Assembly (NCBI GenBank): GCA_031261745.1
Contig: JAISJC010000153.1
Span: 1 to 64,000, forward strand
DNA from: Oscillospiraceae bacterium
GTDB lineage: Bacteria; Bacillota; Clostridia; Oscillospirales; Oscillospiraceae
Reading direction: 5' to 3'
Length of the DNA stretch: 64,000 bases
In this document: positions 55,396-64,000 of the stretch, one piece after another
Layout: the number at the start of each line of letters is the position of its first letter
Position numbering within the stretch: the first letter of the stretch is position 1
Program-made: the position numbers and the translations under genes
Notes under the pieces: model-generated
The model's input: the letters and a program-made list of their open reading frames with translations, nothing else
What the model was told of the DNA's origin: nothing
Database searches by the model: none

Positions 55396-55399
<4 letters not shown>

Positions 55400-56721
55400 A
55401 TCTCGTTCTCCGCAAATTCCTTAAACCGCTCCACCATTCCGTCCGGATCAAGCGGCGAGAAACGGTATTGCTTCATACGTTCAAGCATTTCCTTGCCCAT
55501 AAGCAGCTTTGTGCGCATCTCAACGCTCATCTCGTCGATATTGGCAAGCTCGAATATCTCCTTTGTTTCGAGGTAGGAGAGCAGCTCGCGCCGCACAGAG
55601 GTTCCGAGCTTCTTCATACTCGGAATCTGAACCTGTCCGCCGAGACGCGACACCGAAAGTCCGAAGTTGATTGCGGGCTTCTGCCCTTTTTCAAAGAACT
55701 TCGTCGAGGTGACGATCTGTCCGTCCGTGATGGATATGATGTTTGTAACGACGTAATCCGTGATGTCTCCGCCGCGCGTCTCAACAATCGGCAGAATGGT
55801 GATGGAACCGCCGTCCTTGTGCTGGCATCCGAGTTCAAGCATACTCGCGTGCGCGAAGAAGATGTCCGGCGGGAACGCGTCGCGCCCCGGAACCTTTCCG
55901 GCGAGAAGGCTGATTTCGCGGTACACGTTCGCGTGCTGCGTCAGGTCGTCGATTACGACGAGGACGTCGCTTCCGCGCGCCATAAACTGCGTCGCGAGTG
56001 ACAGCGCGACCTGCGGGGTTATGTACATCATCGGCGCGCAGTCCTCCTGGAACGCCGCGTAGATGATTGTGTATTCCATCGCGCCGCGGTTGAGAAGCTC
56101 GTTGTAAACTTCTTTTACCGTCTTTTTCGTCTTGCCGAGCGCGACATAGATGCAGACTACATCCTGTCCGCGCTGGTTGGCGATCGCGTCCAGTCCCATT
56201 TGCGTTTTGCCGGTTTTCTTGTCGCCGAGGATCAGCTGGCGTTGTCCGCGTCCGATCGGATACATCAGGTCGATGCCGCTGATGCCCGTGTACAGCGGAC
56301 GGTTGACCGTCGTGCGGTCCATAATCGGAATATTCGTCGGAACGGCGGGAATCTCCACCAGATCCTTGAATTTGTTACCCGTGAATTTGTCCTCGCCGAA
56401 GATATCGACGATATGCCCGACGAAATCCGTGGAAACCATCGCGGAAAACAGCTTTCCGCTCGACGTCACCTCGTCCCCCACGAAAACCGCGGCGACGCGC
56501 TTGACAAGCTCGATTGTTACGGAGCTTTTTCCAATGTGGGTGATGTACCCTTCCGCCTTGTCACCGATGTAGACGCGCTCGAAATAGAATCCGTCTTCGA
56601 GTCCGGCAACTTCGAGAATGTAGTTCGATACGCGGACAACCTTACCCACCGCATACACATTCTGGCCAGACTTTATCGCGTCAATCTTTGAACTTATTAC
56701 GTCCTGTATTTTATCGCTCAT
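55396..56721 (-). CDS. F1 alpha-like subunit of a divergent rotary ATPase
   Basis: This 441-aa protein is about 60 residues shorter than typical alpha. The N-terminal helix SDKIQDVISSKIDAIK matches the delta-binding helix of alpha. The remaining elements are IPIMDRTTVNRPLYTGISGID, PIGRGQRQLILGDKKTGKT (P-loop 166-173), Walker B VLVVIDDL (253-260) and GLSVSRLGG with the arginine finger Arg359. The nucleotide site is of the non-catalytic alpha type. The shortening is at the C-terminal helical domain. Start and stop overlap both neighbours by ATGA. Confidence 0.93.
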
Positions 56722-57494
56722 CCGCTTATCTCCCTACTCCTTATTGAAAAGTCGTGCATCCTTCCGCCGGCAATCACATATACGCCCTCGCAAACGCTTG
56801 GGTCAAACTGCGTTACAACATTGCCGCCGTATACACTCGCTAAATCGCTGGGGTTTCCCGTCCGGACAACGACATCCGGAGAATCGGTAAAACTTCTGAC
56901 GTTCAGCCAGTCGAAGAACGCGATGATATCGCCCGTCGGTTCCTCTTCGAGGTAGCTGTCCACCAGTTTTGCAGGTTTGCCTTTGAAGCTCCCTTTGATA
57001 ATGGCAAACGCTTCGTCCCTGTCGAGCAGAGAGAGTTGGTAGCGCAGTTCAATCGAAATCGCTTCCAAAATATCCTGCGCGGCATTCCCGCTCGCTTTGG
57101 CTGCGTCCGTCAGCGCGACCACGGACTTAACGCACGCGCCCTTGTCAACGGTAAATTGGTTTCTCAGTGCCTGGTAGCCCGCCGTGAAATCCTTGTCCAA
57201 GTACCGCCCCTTCAACAGCGTGAAGAAGTTTGACGTACCCGCCTTAGTCTCACCGGGCGATTGTGCGGCCCATTGCGCCTCCTCGGCGACCTTTGCCTGC
57301 TCCGTCTCAATCTGCTTTAAGAGTGCTTTAAGTTCAAGCTCTTTGTTTTCCAACAGCTCGTCATAGACATTTGCTTCGTGTATCATATTGAGCTTTGAGA
57401 ACCTGCCGAGCCGCCTTATCGCGCCTTTAAGCATATAGAAGAACAGGGTGCTCATAAGAATCAGTATCAACGCAACCGCGATAAATACTCCCAT
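56718..57494 (-). CDS. b-delta fusion-like peripheral stalk subunit
   Basis: This 258-aa protein begins with a membrane helix (VFIAVALILILMSTLFFYML, about 3-22), followed by a charged helix likely to be a coiled coil (VYDELLENKELELKALLKQIETEQAKVAEEA, shown here as family type, about 42-75), as in subunit b. The helical middle and the C-terminus, FDPSVCEGVYVIAGGRMHDF, follow the conserved end of delta/OSCP (DxSvxGGvxxrxGdxvxDxS). It takes the position of b plus delta before alpha. A b-delta fusion is known in mycobacteria. It would act as the stator that keeps the F1 head from turning. Confidence 0.75.
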   Translation of the reverse strand: MGVFIAVALILILMSTLFFYMLKGAIRRLGRFSKLNMIHEANVYDELLENKELELKALLKQIETEQAKVAEEAQWAAQSPGETKAGTSNFFTLLKGRYLDKDFTAGYQALRNQFTVDKGACVKSVVALTDAAKASGNAAQDILEAISIELRYQLSLLDRDEAFAIIKGSFKGKPAKLVDSYLEEEPTGDIIAFFDWLNVRSFTDSPDVVVRTGNPSDLASVYGGNVVTQFDPSVCEGVYVIAGGRMHDFSIRSREISG

Positions 57495-57517
57495 ATATCT
57501 TCTCCTTCAATCTTGCG

Positions 57518-57826
<309 letters not shown>

Positions 57827-57834
57827 TTATTGCG

Positions 57835-60000
57835 TTAGGCTTTCAGTCTGTCTTTGATTTTGCCGAGTATTCCCGCGGTGCCCGAACTTCCGAGGCCTTC
57901 TCCGCCGCCGCCGCTTCCGTCACCCGTAGGTGTCGGGTCCGGATCTGTCGTCGGGGTCGGGGTCGGGTCCGGCGTAGGCGTGGGCGTCGGATCCGGTGTC
58001 GGGGTCGGTGTTTCCGTCGGTGTCGCCGTAGGTGTCGGTGTCGCGGTCGGCGTCTCCGTAGGTGTTGTTGTCGGCGTCGCTGACGGCGTTTCCGTCGGCG
58101 TCGGGGTCGGTGTAGCAGTCGGCGTCTCCGTCGGCGTCGGGGTCGGTGTTTCTGTCGGCGTAGGCGTGGGTGTCGGCGTCGTAGATGTTCCGCCGCCGCT
58201 GCCTCCGCTGCCGCCCTCAACCTGCACATCGTCAAGCGAATTTCCGGAGGTTATTGCGTCCATAACGCTGAACGGTGTAACAGCGAGTGCGCCTCTCGAT
58301 GATGTGACGTTTGAATACTCAATGTACGCATATTCCAAAGTAACCGGTTTCGTCGTCTGTGTTTCTCCGTCATAATATGTGCAGTTTATCAAGCTAAGTC
58401 TGTGTACTAAACCGCCCTTAAGGTTCGGAGTTTCAACACCGCCAGGGTTCGGATAATAGAACATTCCAGAAAAACCCTGCGACGATGTGGCGTTTGAGAT
58501 GTTAATTTGCTCACTGAGACGCGGGAATCCAGTAGCCGGATTAGTAGCAAGCGCACTATGCTGTCCGTCAATCGTAAGCTCAATCCTCGCACCGTCGAGT
58601 TTGTACTCCGGATCCAGCTTTACGTTGTAGTAAACCTGATTCGCCGTCAGTAACTCGACCGAAATGCTGACCGCAATCGCGTTCGTGCGCACGTGTACGA
58701 AGTCTTCAAGCTCGATAGCATCCGACGCGCCCTCTTCAAGCGAGTTGGTCATCATCTTGATCGTATATTCCGCCGCGGGATCCAAATCCGGAATTCTTAT
58801 GTAGTGTCCGTCCGGATTCAGGTCGATGCGTCCGGGTGTACCCGGTGTGGCTCCGAACTTCTCGTACTCAACGTAAATCTCGGCGTATCCGTAGCCGGGG
58901 TCAACGATTGTGTACTCAACATCAATATAGTTCACGCCCGGTTTGAGCGTAAGGAACATCGCGTTGCGGCGCATCGTAATCTTCGGGACTTTCGCGGTGC
59001 TGCCCGCGGCTCCGTCGCCGCCGGGTCCGCCGTTACCGCCCGAACCGCCCGAACCGCCGTCTCCGCCGGCTCCGCCGGCTCCGCCTTCGCCGCCGACGCC
59101 GCCGTTACCGCCGATGCCGCCGATGCCGCCAAGTCCGCCCTTGCCGCCGAGTCCGCCTTCGCCGCCGTTACCGCCGTTGCCGCCGGTTCCGCCGGTTCCG
59201 CCGAGTCCGCCGTTACCGCCGCGGATTATGATCGTCTCGTCAGAGCCGACAGAATCCGGGGTCTCACCGTCCGTACCGGTTCCGGTGGCCCGGCTGTCTC
59301 CGCTTGTGGTTCCGCCGGCCTGCTGCTCCAACAGCGACATACCCATCGACGTTGTGCCGAGGATTTTTGTCAGGTCAATAGACTTGCCGCCCGTCTCAAT
59401 CTTCTCGCCGGAGATGTAGAACTTTACATCGCCGGTTTGAAGCGTCATCGGCTGCAACGTCTTTAAGTTCACCTGGTCGTTGAGCAGCTGTGCGTTGCCG
59501 AGGCGGTCAAGCACGATATACAGGAAGTTGTGAGCCGAAAACAGCCCCGTCTCATCCGTAATCGTACCGCCGACCATAACGTAGCGTCTGTCCGCGAGCT
59601 TATAGAACGCGGGCGTCTCATAGCTCGTAATCTCGGTCTCGCCGCGCAGCGAGTCCACGCCGCCGTTGTCGAACACGCGGTAGCCGCCGCCGAACAGTTT
59701 CAGCACGCTCGCGCCCGTCTCATACGCGACCGGCTTGCTGCCGAGCGGGTATTCGCTCCCGCCCTCCGCGAAGTACAGGTAATAGCCCCCGTCGTCGCCC
59801 TCGCGGATCAGGCCGTCCGCCGCCGTTGTTATCGGCTGATTGTCCTGATCGTACACGATGCTGTTTGCCGCGAGCTGATAGATCATCCGTTTCTGTTCTC
59901 CGACCTGGATAACCATCATCAACAGCATAACAAGGTTCAACAGCACCGTACCGCCGAAGACGGCGAAGCCTACAACTGCCTTTTTGTTAAACTTTCTCAT
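57835..60000 (-). CDS. Bitopic surface protein with GGX and Thr-Pro repeats
   Basis: This 721-aa protein has a basic N-terminus, one helix ([24 protein letters not shown], about 9-32) and an ectodomain. It holds a membrane-proximal beta domain (about 35-235), a GGX-triplet stretch (about 260-335), an Ig/FN3-like region (about 340-600), and a Thr-Pro-Glu repeat stretch (about 612-695) ending in a short glycine-rich tail and an amphipathic KIKDRLKA. No sorting signal is present. It directly precedes the c-like gene, so it is probably made with the ATPase. Confidence 0.85.
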   Translation of the reverse strand: MRKFNKKAVVGFAVFGGTVLLNLVMLLMMVIQVGEQKRMIYQLAANSIVYDQDNQPITTAADGLIREGDDGGYYLYFAEGGSEYPLGSKPVAYETGASVLKLFGGGYRVFDNGGVDSLRGETEITSYETPAFYKLADRRYVMVGGTITDETGLFSAHNFLYIVLDRLGNAQLLNDQVNLKTLQPMTLQTGDVKFYISGEKIETGGKSIDLTKILGTTSMGMSLLEQQAGGTTSGDSRATGTGTDGETPDSVGSDETIIIRGGNGGLGGTGGTGGNGGNGGEGGLGGKGGLGGIGGIGGNGGVGGEGGAGGAGGDGGSGGSGGNGGPGGDGAAGSTAKVPKITMRRNAMFLTLKPGVNYIDVEYTIVDPGYGYAEIYVEYEKFGATPGTPGRIDLNPDGHYIRIPDLDPAAEYTIKMMTNSLEEGASDAIELEDFVHVRTNAIAVSISVELLTANQVYYNVKLDPEYKLDGARIELTIDGQHSALATNPATGFPRLSEQINISNATSSQGFSGMFYYPNPGGVETPNLKGGLVHRLSLINCTYYDGETQTTKPVTLEYAYIEYSNVTSSRGALAVTPFSVMDAITSGNSLDDVQVEGGSGGSGGGTSTTPTPTPTPTETPTPTPTETPTATPTPTPTETPSATPTTTPTETPTATPTPTATPTETPTPTPDPTPTPTPDPTPTPTTDPDPTPTGDGSGGGGEGLGSSGTAGILGKIKDRLKA
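57903..58190 (-). repeat. Thr-Pro/Glu coding tandem repeat
   Basis: A degenerate GT(C/G)GGC-type hexamer array on the plus strand encodes (TP)n, TETPTP and TPDPTP units in the 721-aa protein. It resembles the wall-spanning Pro-Thr linkers of Gram-positive surface proteins and is prone to length change. Confidence 0.85.
58990..59225 (-). repeat. GGX-triplet coding tandem repeat
   Basis: A near-9-bp periodic array (units like CCGCCGTTA and CCGCCGAGT on the plus strand) encodes about 25 Gly-Gly-X triplets with X mostly N, L, T, E, K, I, A, S or D. It is not collagen-like (no regular GXY with Pro) and looks like a glycine-rich silk- or PGRS-type helix bundle. Confidence 0.85.
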
Positions 60001-60052
60001 CTTTGCCCTACTTTCTCAGTCTCTGAATCGGTACTTATACACGTTATCCGCG

Positions 60053-63000
60053 TCAAGTTACGACGAAGTTCGTTGATACACTGCCCACAAGCACGCCTCC
60101 GGTATAGAATCGTGCGGATATGATATACACGCCTGGGTTACTGATACTTGCGGGTACTTGCAGCGAGTAACTGTCTCCCGCCCCCGGTATCAGGTTGGCC
60201 GTGGTGAGCGGCATTGTGCCGGAACCGACCGACCCAAGACTTGCCTGACTCTGGACGTCGTACTGGATTTCGGTAACGCCGGTAATATTCGCGCTGTCAG
60301 TGAACGTCAGCAATACGTTACCGCTGATGTTCGACTGGCTCGCCGTGACCGTTCCTACCGAGATACCGGACTCGTTCGTGGTCGTCGCGCGTTGCTCGTG
60401 AACCACGTAGGTGTTGTTACTGTATTCGAATGCGGTTGGAGGAAGTTCCGTCACGTCCGCCGGCGATGTCGGATCAATGTTCGCCGTGTTTGTGATGGCG
60501 TAGAATCGGATGGTGTACTCCGTACTCTTTTCGAGTCCGCTGAACTTCGGCTCGATAAAGTTCCCGTACAGTTCCGTAAACACGTGGTCCGCAATGCCGC
60601 CGCCGCTTCCGGTGTAATTAACACCGGAGAGTGACATCGTCAGATTCGGATCATTTGTTACGTCGCTGATGTTACCGATGCTGTCTTTCTTAAAGACACG
60701 GATTTTGTACGCGCCGATATTGCCGGTGTTGGGATTGCTTTCAACATCAACAACCGTGCGGTCCCTGTCAACCGTCGAAACCTTGAAGTCAAGGTGGTAA
60801 TTAAAGACATATGGATCGCCACCGGTTCCGGCACCGGTTCTGGTTACGCTTGGGACATACGTCGTGGTGTAGTTCGGTCCGATGAGTGCCGGCATCGTGA
60901 ACATAAAGTCTCTCGTTCCGAGTGGCGTTCCGGTTCCGGCGGCATTCGCGTAACCCGTAACAGTAATCTTGTACTGTGTTCCGGATTTCCAGAAGTCTTT
61001 GCTGTCATTCATAAAGTTGTTGCCGGGCTTAAAGTCGAAGTACGTGAATTTAGTGCCTGCCGGTGTTTTATGGTCTCCGACAAACAAGTTCGCATCTTCA
61101 AGAGCCTGATTGGGTATTACCGTACCGACGGAAGGTCCGCCCGGAATAGAAGTGCCGTTTGCACCCGGTCCCACTACCGTTATCTCGTAAAACAGGTAGT
61201 AGTTCATAATCGAACTGAGTTCGATCTCCATTTGGATAACTCTGTCGCGGTAGTTCGTCGGGATATACGTCACCTTATTCAGAACCGGATCATTGTTACC
61301 GACGGGTCCGATCGTGAGTTCTTTCAGCGTCGTGAAGAGGTACTTGTTTTCGTTCTGTCCGCCTTCCGGATTAGTACTCGGCACCTTGTCTATTGACGGG
61401 TTGTAGAGCGACAGTGGTCTATACTGCATAACCGGCGATGCAGTAGCGTAACCGCCCCAGAACGACACCCAGTACTGTTTTCCGCCCGACTGCAGTCCGG
61501 TACCGCCGTTTAATTCGAGGTTGTAAGCACCGTTTGCACCGGTACTGTCCAGAACTATTTGGTATGACCTCGTTTTTGTGTCGGTGTTGTTGCCATCGGG
61601 GAGGACATACGAATCAAGGTCGATTGCAATCGTATACCACTCGTTAAGCGCATTTCCGTATGCTTTATAGCCATTGTGGTACACCCACCCGGCACCGGCA
61701 ATCGGCCCACCGACCTGCGTGTTGCTGCTGCCGCCGGAATTGCCGCCCCACAGTTTGAGGTAGAGGTATCTCTTGCTGTCGCTGGATGGCGTGGTGCTGC
61801 CGGTGCCTGATCCCGGAGCCGACTCCGTGTCCAGCTGCTGCCAGTTTTTCAGGTCGAAGTTGATTGTAACGTCCGTGTATCCGGGGGTGATACCCGTGAT
61901 CGTGATCTCCGGCGCGGAGCCGCTGTGGGTCACCTGATTGGTAGTGTCGTACGTCAACGGTATTACCGACAGCTTCTTGAACGCGACGTAATCGTTTGTG
62001 CCTTGTAATTTCAGACCGTGTTGGTCGATGCCCTCAATTTTCAGCGTGGTCGTGCGTTGATTCTCTACGGTGATCTGCTGGTACGTCGTCAGCATATTTT
62101 CAAAAGTTATCTCGCTGTTTGTTGCTGAAAGCGTTTTCAGCGAGTTGTCTTGCTCTAATCCCGATATCTTGAACACGCCTCCGGCAAGCCAGTTGGTTCT
62201 GTTCAGCGTACCAAGTTGCGACGCGTTCTGTATCACCGTCGGTGTGCGGTAGAAGTTATTGACATCAGTACCGTTATGTGAAATAAGATCATCGTAATTG
62301 GGGGCAGTGACATTGGCGGTGCGGATCGCGAAGTAACCGCTCGGCGCGCCTACGGCATTTTCAATACCGACGTCGCCCTCGTCGTAAATGATTTCAACAG
62401 TAACGGAGTAGTTAGTGCTGTCCTCCGCCTTACCTCCCGGCAACTGGGCGTACGGCAGATAGTACGGTATAATAGTTCCTGCACTCGGCATCGGTACCGC
62501 AAGGATATACTTTGCCGTACTCGCGCCCTCGTAAATCGGATTCGTGTCAGTCCAGTTTGCGTCTGTAAAGGTTCCTCCCACTTTCGTCACGTGGAGAACA
62601 ATCGCGGCGACCCTCGCCATTTGCGCCCTTGCCCCGATCTCGCCGTAAGTGGCGTCAAAGCCGCTCAGTGCCACCTTGAAGCGGTTTGCGCTGAACTCGT
62701 CCGTGAACGTGTATCTGACGCCGGGGTTTGAGGTCGGGTCACCGACTGGCAAAGCCAGCAGCTTTGTCCTGGTGAATGCCGGCGCGACGGGGCTTCCCGT
62801 ATTACCGGATCCCCACGACTGATACGCTTCAAAGCCCTTGTGGAACAGCGGTATTGACGGCTCTGTCGTTTCCGGCGGATTCAGCTTGTTATAGACTGAA
62901 TACTTAATTCCGGCTTCTAAGTCAAAACCGTTATTGATCATAAATTCGTTTCCCGCAGTTGTCGGGTTTGTCGCGATCGCTAACTCCTTCGTGAAGTCAT

Positions 63001-64000
63001 TCGCTCTGTCTGACCGTTCGAGCGTCGCACCCGGAATGGGAATGTCTACATTGTAGAGTTGCAGGTCATCACCGCCGCCGACCAATACCATCGTCTTGTC
63101 GATGTCGAGGAGGTTATAGCGGATATACGGCGTGTAGCCTTTGTTAGCACCCGCGTCGTTTTCGGTTCTGCTCTGATAGAAGCGGAACTTCGGACTCTGC
63201 TTCGGCGTGTCTAAGCGCAGGCTGCGCGCAAGCTGATTGGCGTGCGTCGGCTCAGGGTCGCTCGACGGGAAGTGGTATAAACCGCCGCCCGCTTGCGTGA
63301 CCTCGGAGTTCATCGTAAAGAAGTACTGCTCGCCGCGGCTGTGCCTGATATACACGTTAAAGTTTCCCGCCTCCGTACTCGGCACGATCTTTGCGGGGCC
63401 GCTTGTACCGGTGGCGCTCGCTGTATCGTAGTAGCTAATTCCGTCTGTGTCCGCGCCTATTGCGTCCGCCCCTGTGGCATAGTAGGCATCGGGATCCGGC
63501 GTAAAGAACACGTTCAGTTCCTGCATTTTTCCGCTATTGCTTAGGAAATAGTTTGTGTTTTTGAAATTGAAATCCGCAATGTGCTCCAATTTAGGATGAG
63601 TATTTATGTTCGTTGCGTCCAATTCAGCGTCGCCGAGGGGTTTATATACGTATTTTGCGGCAGGCGGCATCGGCGACACCGAGAACGGGAACGCAATGGG
63701 TCCCGAACTGTCGTAGCCCGTGTATTCGTACATTCCGAACGTCATCGATTCCGTCTTCAACACGGCATCCGCACTGTAATTCGCCGCCGGCACCGTGATA
63801 TGATAGCCGAGAATCGTGTCAGGTTCAAGGGTCGCCACGTAATCGTTTATTTTTTGCTGGTCCACACTTGTCGGAGCTTCTTTTATAATCTTCTTGTACA
63901 CATCGGTCGAGTTTGCATACTTAGAGAGGTTGGCTTTTGTGATCGGAGTCACATTGAAGAAGTTATATTCCATCGTTTTGGTGGGTATCGTCGGGTTCGG
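60053..64000 (-). CDS. Large surface protein with Ig/FN3-like modules, N-terminus outside the window
   Basis: The frame is open from 60053 to the right edge; the track Met at 63973 is internal (nine more in-frame codons, PNPTIPTKT, precede it), so at least 1,315 residues are visible. It is beta-rich, with few cysteines, repeated hydrophobic-turn patterns and FN3/Ig-like ends such as STEYTIRFYAITNT and NPGVYIISARFYTGG. The C-terminus ends with a beta strand (STNFVVT), with no anchor or sorting signal. It may be held by partners, or by an N-terminal anchor outside the window. It precedes the 721-aa gene by 52 bp and so probably belongs to the cluster. Confidence 0.8.
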   Translation of the reverse strand, partial: PNPTIPTKTMEYNFFNVTPITKANLSKYANSTDVYKKIIKEAPTSVDQQKINDYVATLEPDTILGYHITVPAANYSADAVLKTESMTFGMYEYTGYDSSGPIAFPFSVSPMPPAAKYVYKPLGDAELDATNINTHPKLEHIADFNFKNTNYFLSNSGKMQELNVFFTPDPDAYYATGADAIGADTDGISYYDTASATGTSGPAKIVPSTEAGNFNVYIRHSRGEQYFFTMNSEVTQAGGGLYHFPSSDPEPTHANQLARSLRLDTPKQSPKFRFYQSRTENDAGANKGYTPYIRYNLLDIDKTMVLVGGGDDLQLYNVDIPIPGATLERSDRANDFTKELAIATNPTTAGNEFMINNGFDLEAGIKYSVYNKLNPPETTEPSIPLFHKGFEAYQSWGSGNTGSPVAPAFTRTKLLALPVGDPTSNPGVRYTFTDEFSANRFKVALSGFDATYGEIGARAQMARVAAIVLHVTKVGGTFTDANWTDTNPIYEGASTAKYILAVPMPSAGTIIPYYLPYAQLPGGKAEDSTNYSVTVEIIYDEGDVGIENAVGAPSGYFAIRTANVTAPNYDDLISHNGTDVNNFYRTPTVIQNASQLGTLNRTNWLAGGVFKISGLEQDNSLKTLSATNSEITFENMLTTYQQITVENQRTTTLKIEGIDQHGLKLQGTNDYVAFKKLSVIPLTYDTTNQVTHSGSAPEITITGITPGYTDVTINFDLKNWQQLDTESAPGSGTGSTTPSSDSKRYLYLKLWGGNSGGSSNTQVGGPIAGAGWVYHNGYKAYGNALNEWYTIAIDLDSYVLPDGNNTDTKTRSYQIVLDSTGANGAYNLELNGGTGLQSGGKQYWVSFWGGYATASPVMQYRPLSLYNPSIDKVPSTNPEGGQNENKYLFTTLKELTIGPVGNNDPVLNKVTYIPTNYRDRVIQMEIELSSIMNYYLFYEITVVGPGANGTSIPGGPSVGTVIPNQALEDANLFVGDHKTPAGTKFTYFDFKPGNNFMNDSKDFWKSGTQYKITVTGYANAAGTGTPLGTRDFMFTMPALIGPNYTTTYVPSVTRTGAGTGGDPYVFNYHLDFKVSTVDRDRTVVDVESNPNTGNIGAYKIRVFKKDSIGNISDVTNDPNLTMSLSGVNYTGSGGGIADHVFTELYGNFIEPKFSGLEKSTEYTIRFYAITNTANIDPTSPADVTELPPTAFEYSNNTYVVHEQRATTTNESGISVGTVTASQSNISGNVLLTFTDSANITGVTEIQYDVQSQASLGSVGSGTMPLTTANLIPGAGDSYSLQVPASISNPGVYIISARFYTGGVLVGSVSTNFVVT

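Noticed and set aside
57903-59225. CRISPR array, considered because of the dense tandem repeats
   Set aside because: The repeats are 6-9 bp, in frame and translated as Thr-Pro and Gly-Gly-X; no spacers and no cas genes.

Overview
The window comes from a GC-rich, strictly anaerobic, endospore-forming Clostridia-type Firmicute. The evidence is a sigG-type sporulation sigma factor, a CIRCE-controlled groESL operon, SLH and sortase-type surface proteins, corrinoid methyltransferases, and NuoEF-type electron-transfer subunits. The species cannot be named from the sequence. Genes are dense, and many are joined by 4-bp ATGA overlaps.

Bases 1-31,000 are mainly metabolic. A corrinoid protein tail and a URO-D methyltransferase precede an operon for a NuoE/NuoF/(GltD + NuoG/Fdh-like) flavo-iron-sulfur complex and a flavodoxin. 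A two-component system follows. Next is a cobalamin-riboswitch-controlled BtuFCD-type importer with a CGGC protein, which fits the B12 need of the methyltransferases. After galM and sigG come a lipoprotein, a CUT1 sugar ABC transporter with an unusual doubly anchored binding protein, and an ABC-F protein. A leftward operon then carries two small unknown genes, a molybdenum enzyme very like pyrogallol-phloroglucinol transhydroxylase (both subunits), a thiolase and an SDR reductase. This looks like a polyphenol-ring degradation module. A TPR glycosyltransferase, a sirtuin and a glyoxalase-fold protein follow.

Bases 31,000-36,000 hold groESL, an XRE-TPR regulator, a ribbon-helix-helix protein, a 50-residue small protein and a secreted/membrane protein with a polymer-like repeat ectodomain.

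Bases 36,026-64,000 (minus strand) are the striking part. They hold a long colinear set of genes in the order of a canonical F-type ATP synthase operon: c, b-delta fusion, alpha, gamma, beta, epsilon. It is embedded among very large surface proteins: an at least 1,315-aa Ig/FN3-like protein, a 721-aa protein with GGX and Thr-Pro repeats, a bitopic 256-aa protein and a 4,360-aa GLUG-repeat protein ending in a sortase-like signal (LPKSG). An SLH protein and an HD-GYP protein follow. The F1 catalytic residues are intact, but the c-like subunit has no carboxylate in either helix, and no recognisable a subunit is present; a 176-aa polytopic protein takes its place in the cluster. I infer a rotary F1-type ATPase uncoupled from ion flow and devoted to a mechanical or structural task at the cell envelope. 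I know of no described clostridial system of this make-up. The nearest analogy is the F1-like ATPases of mollicutes, which associate with surface systems.
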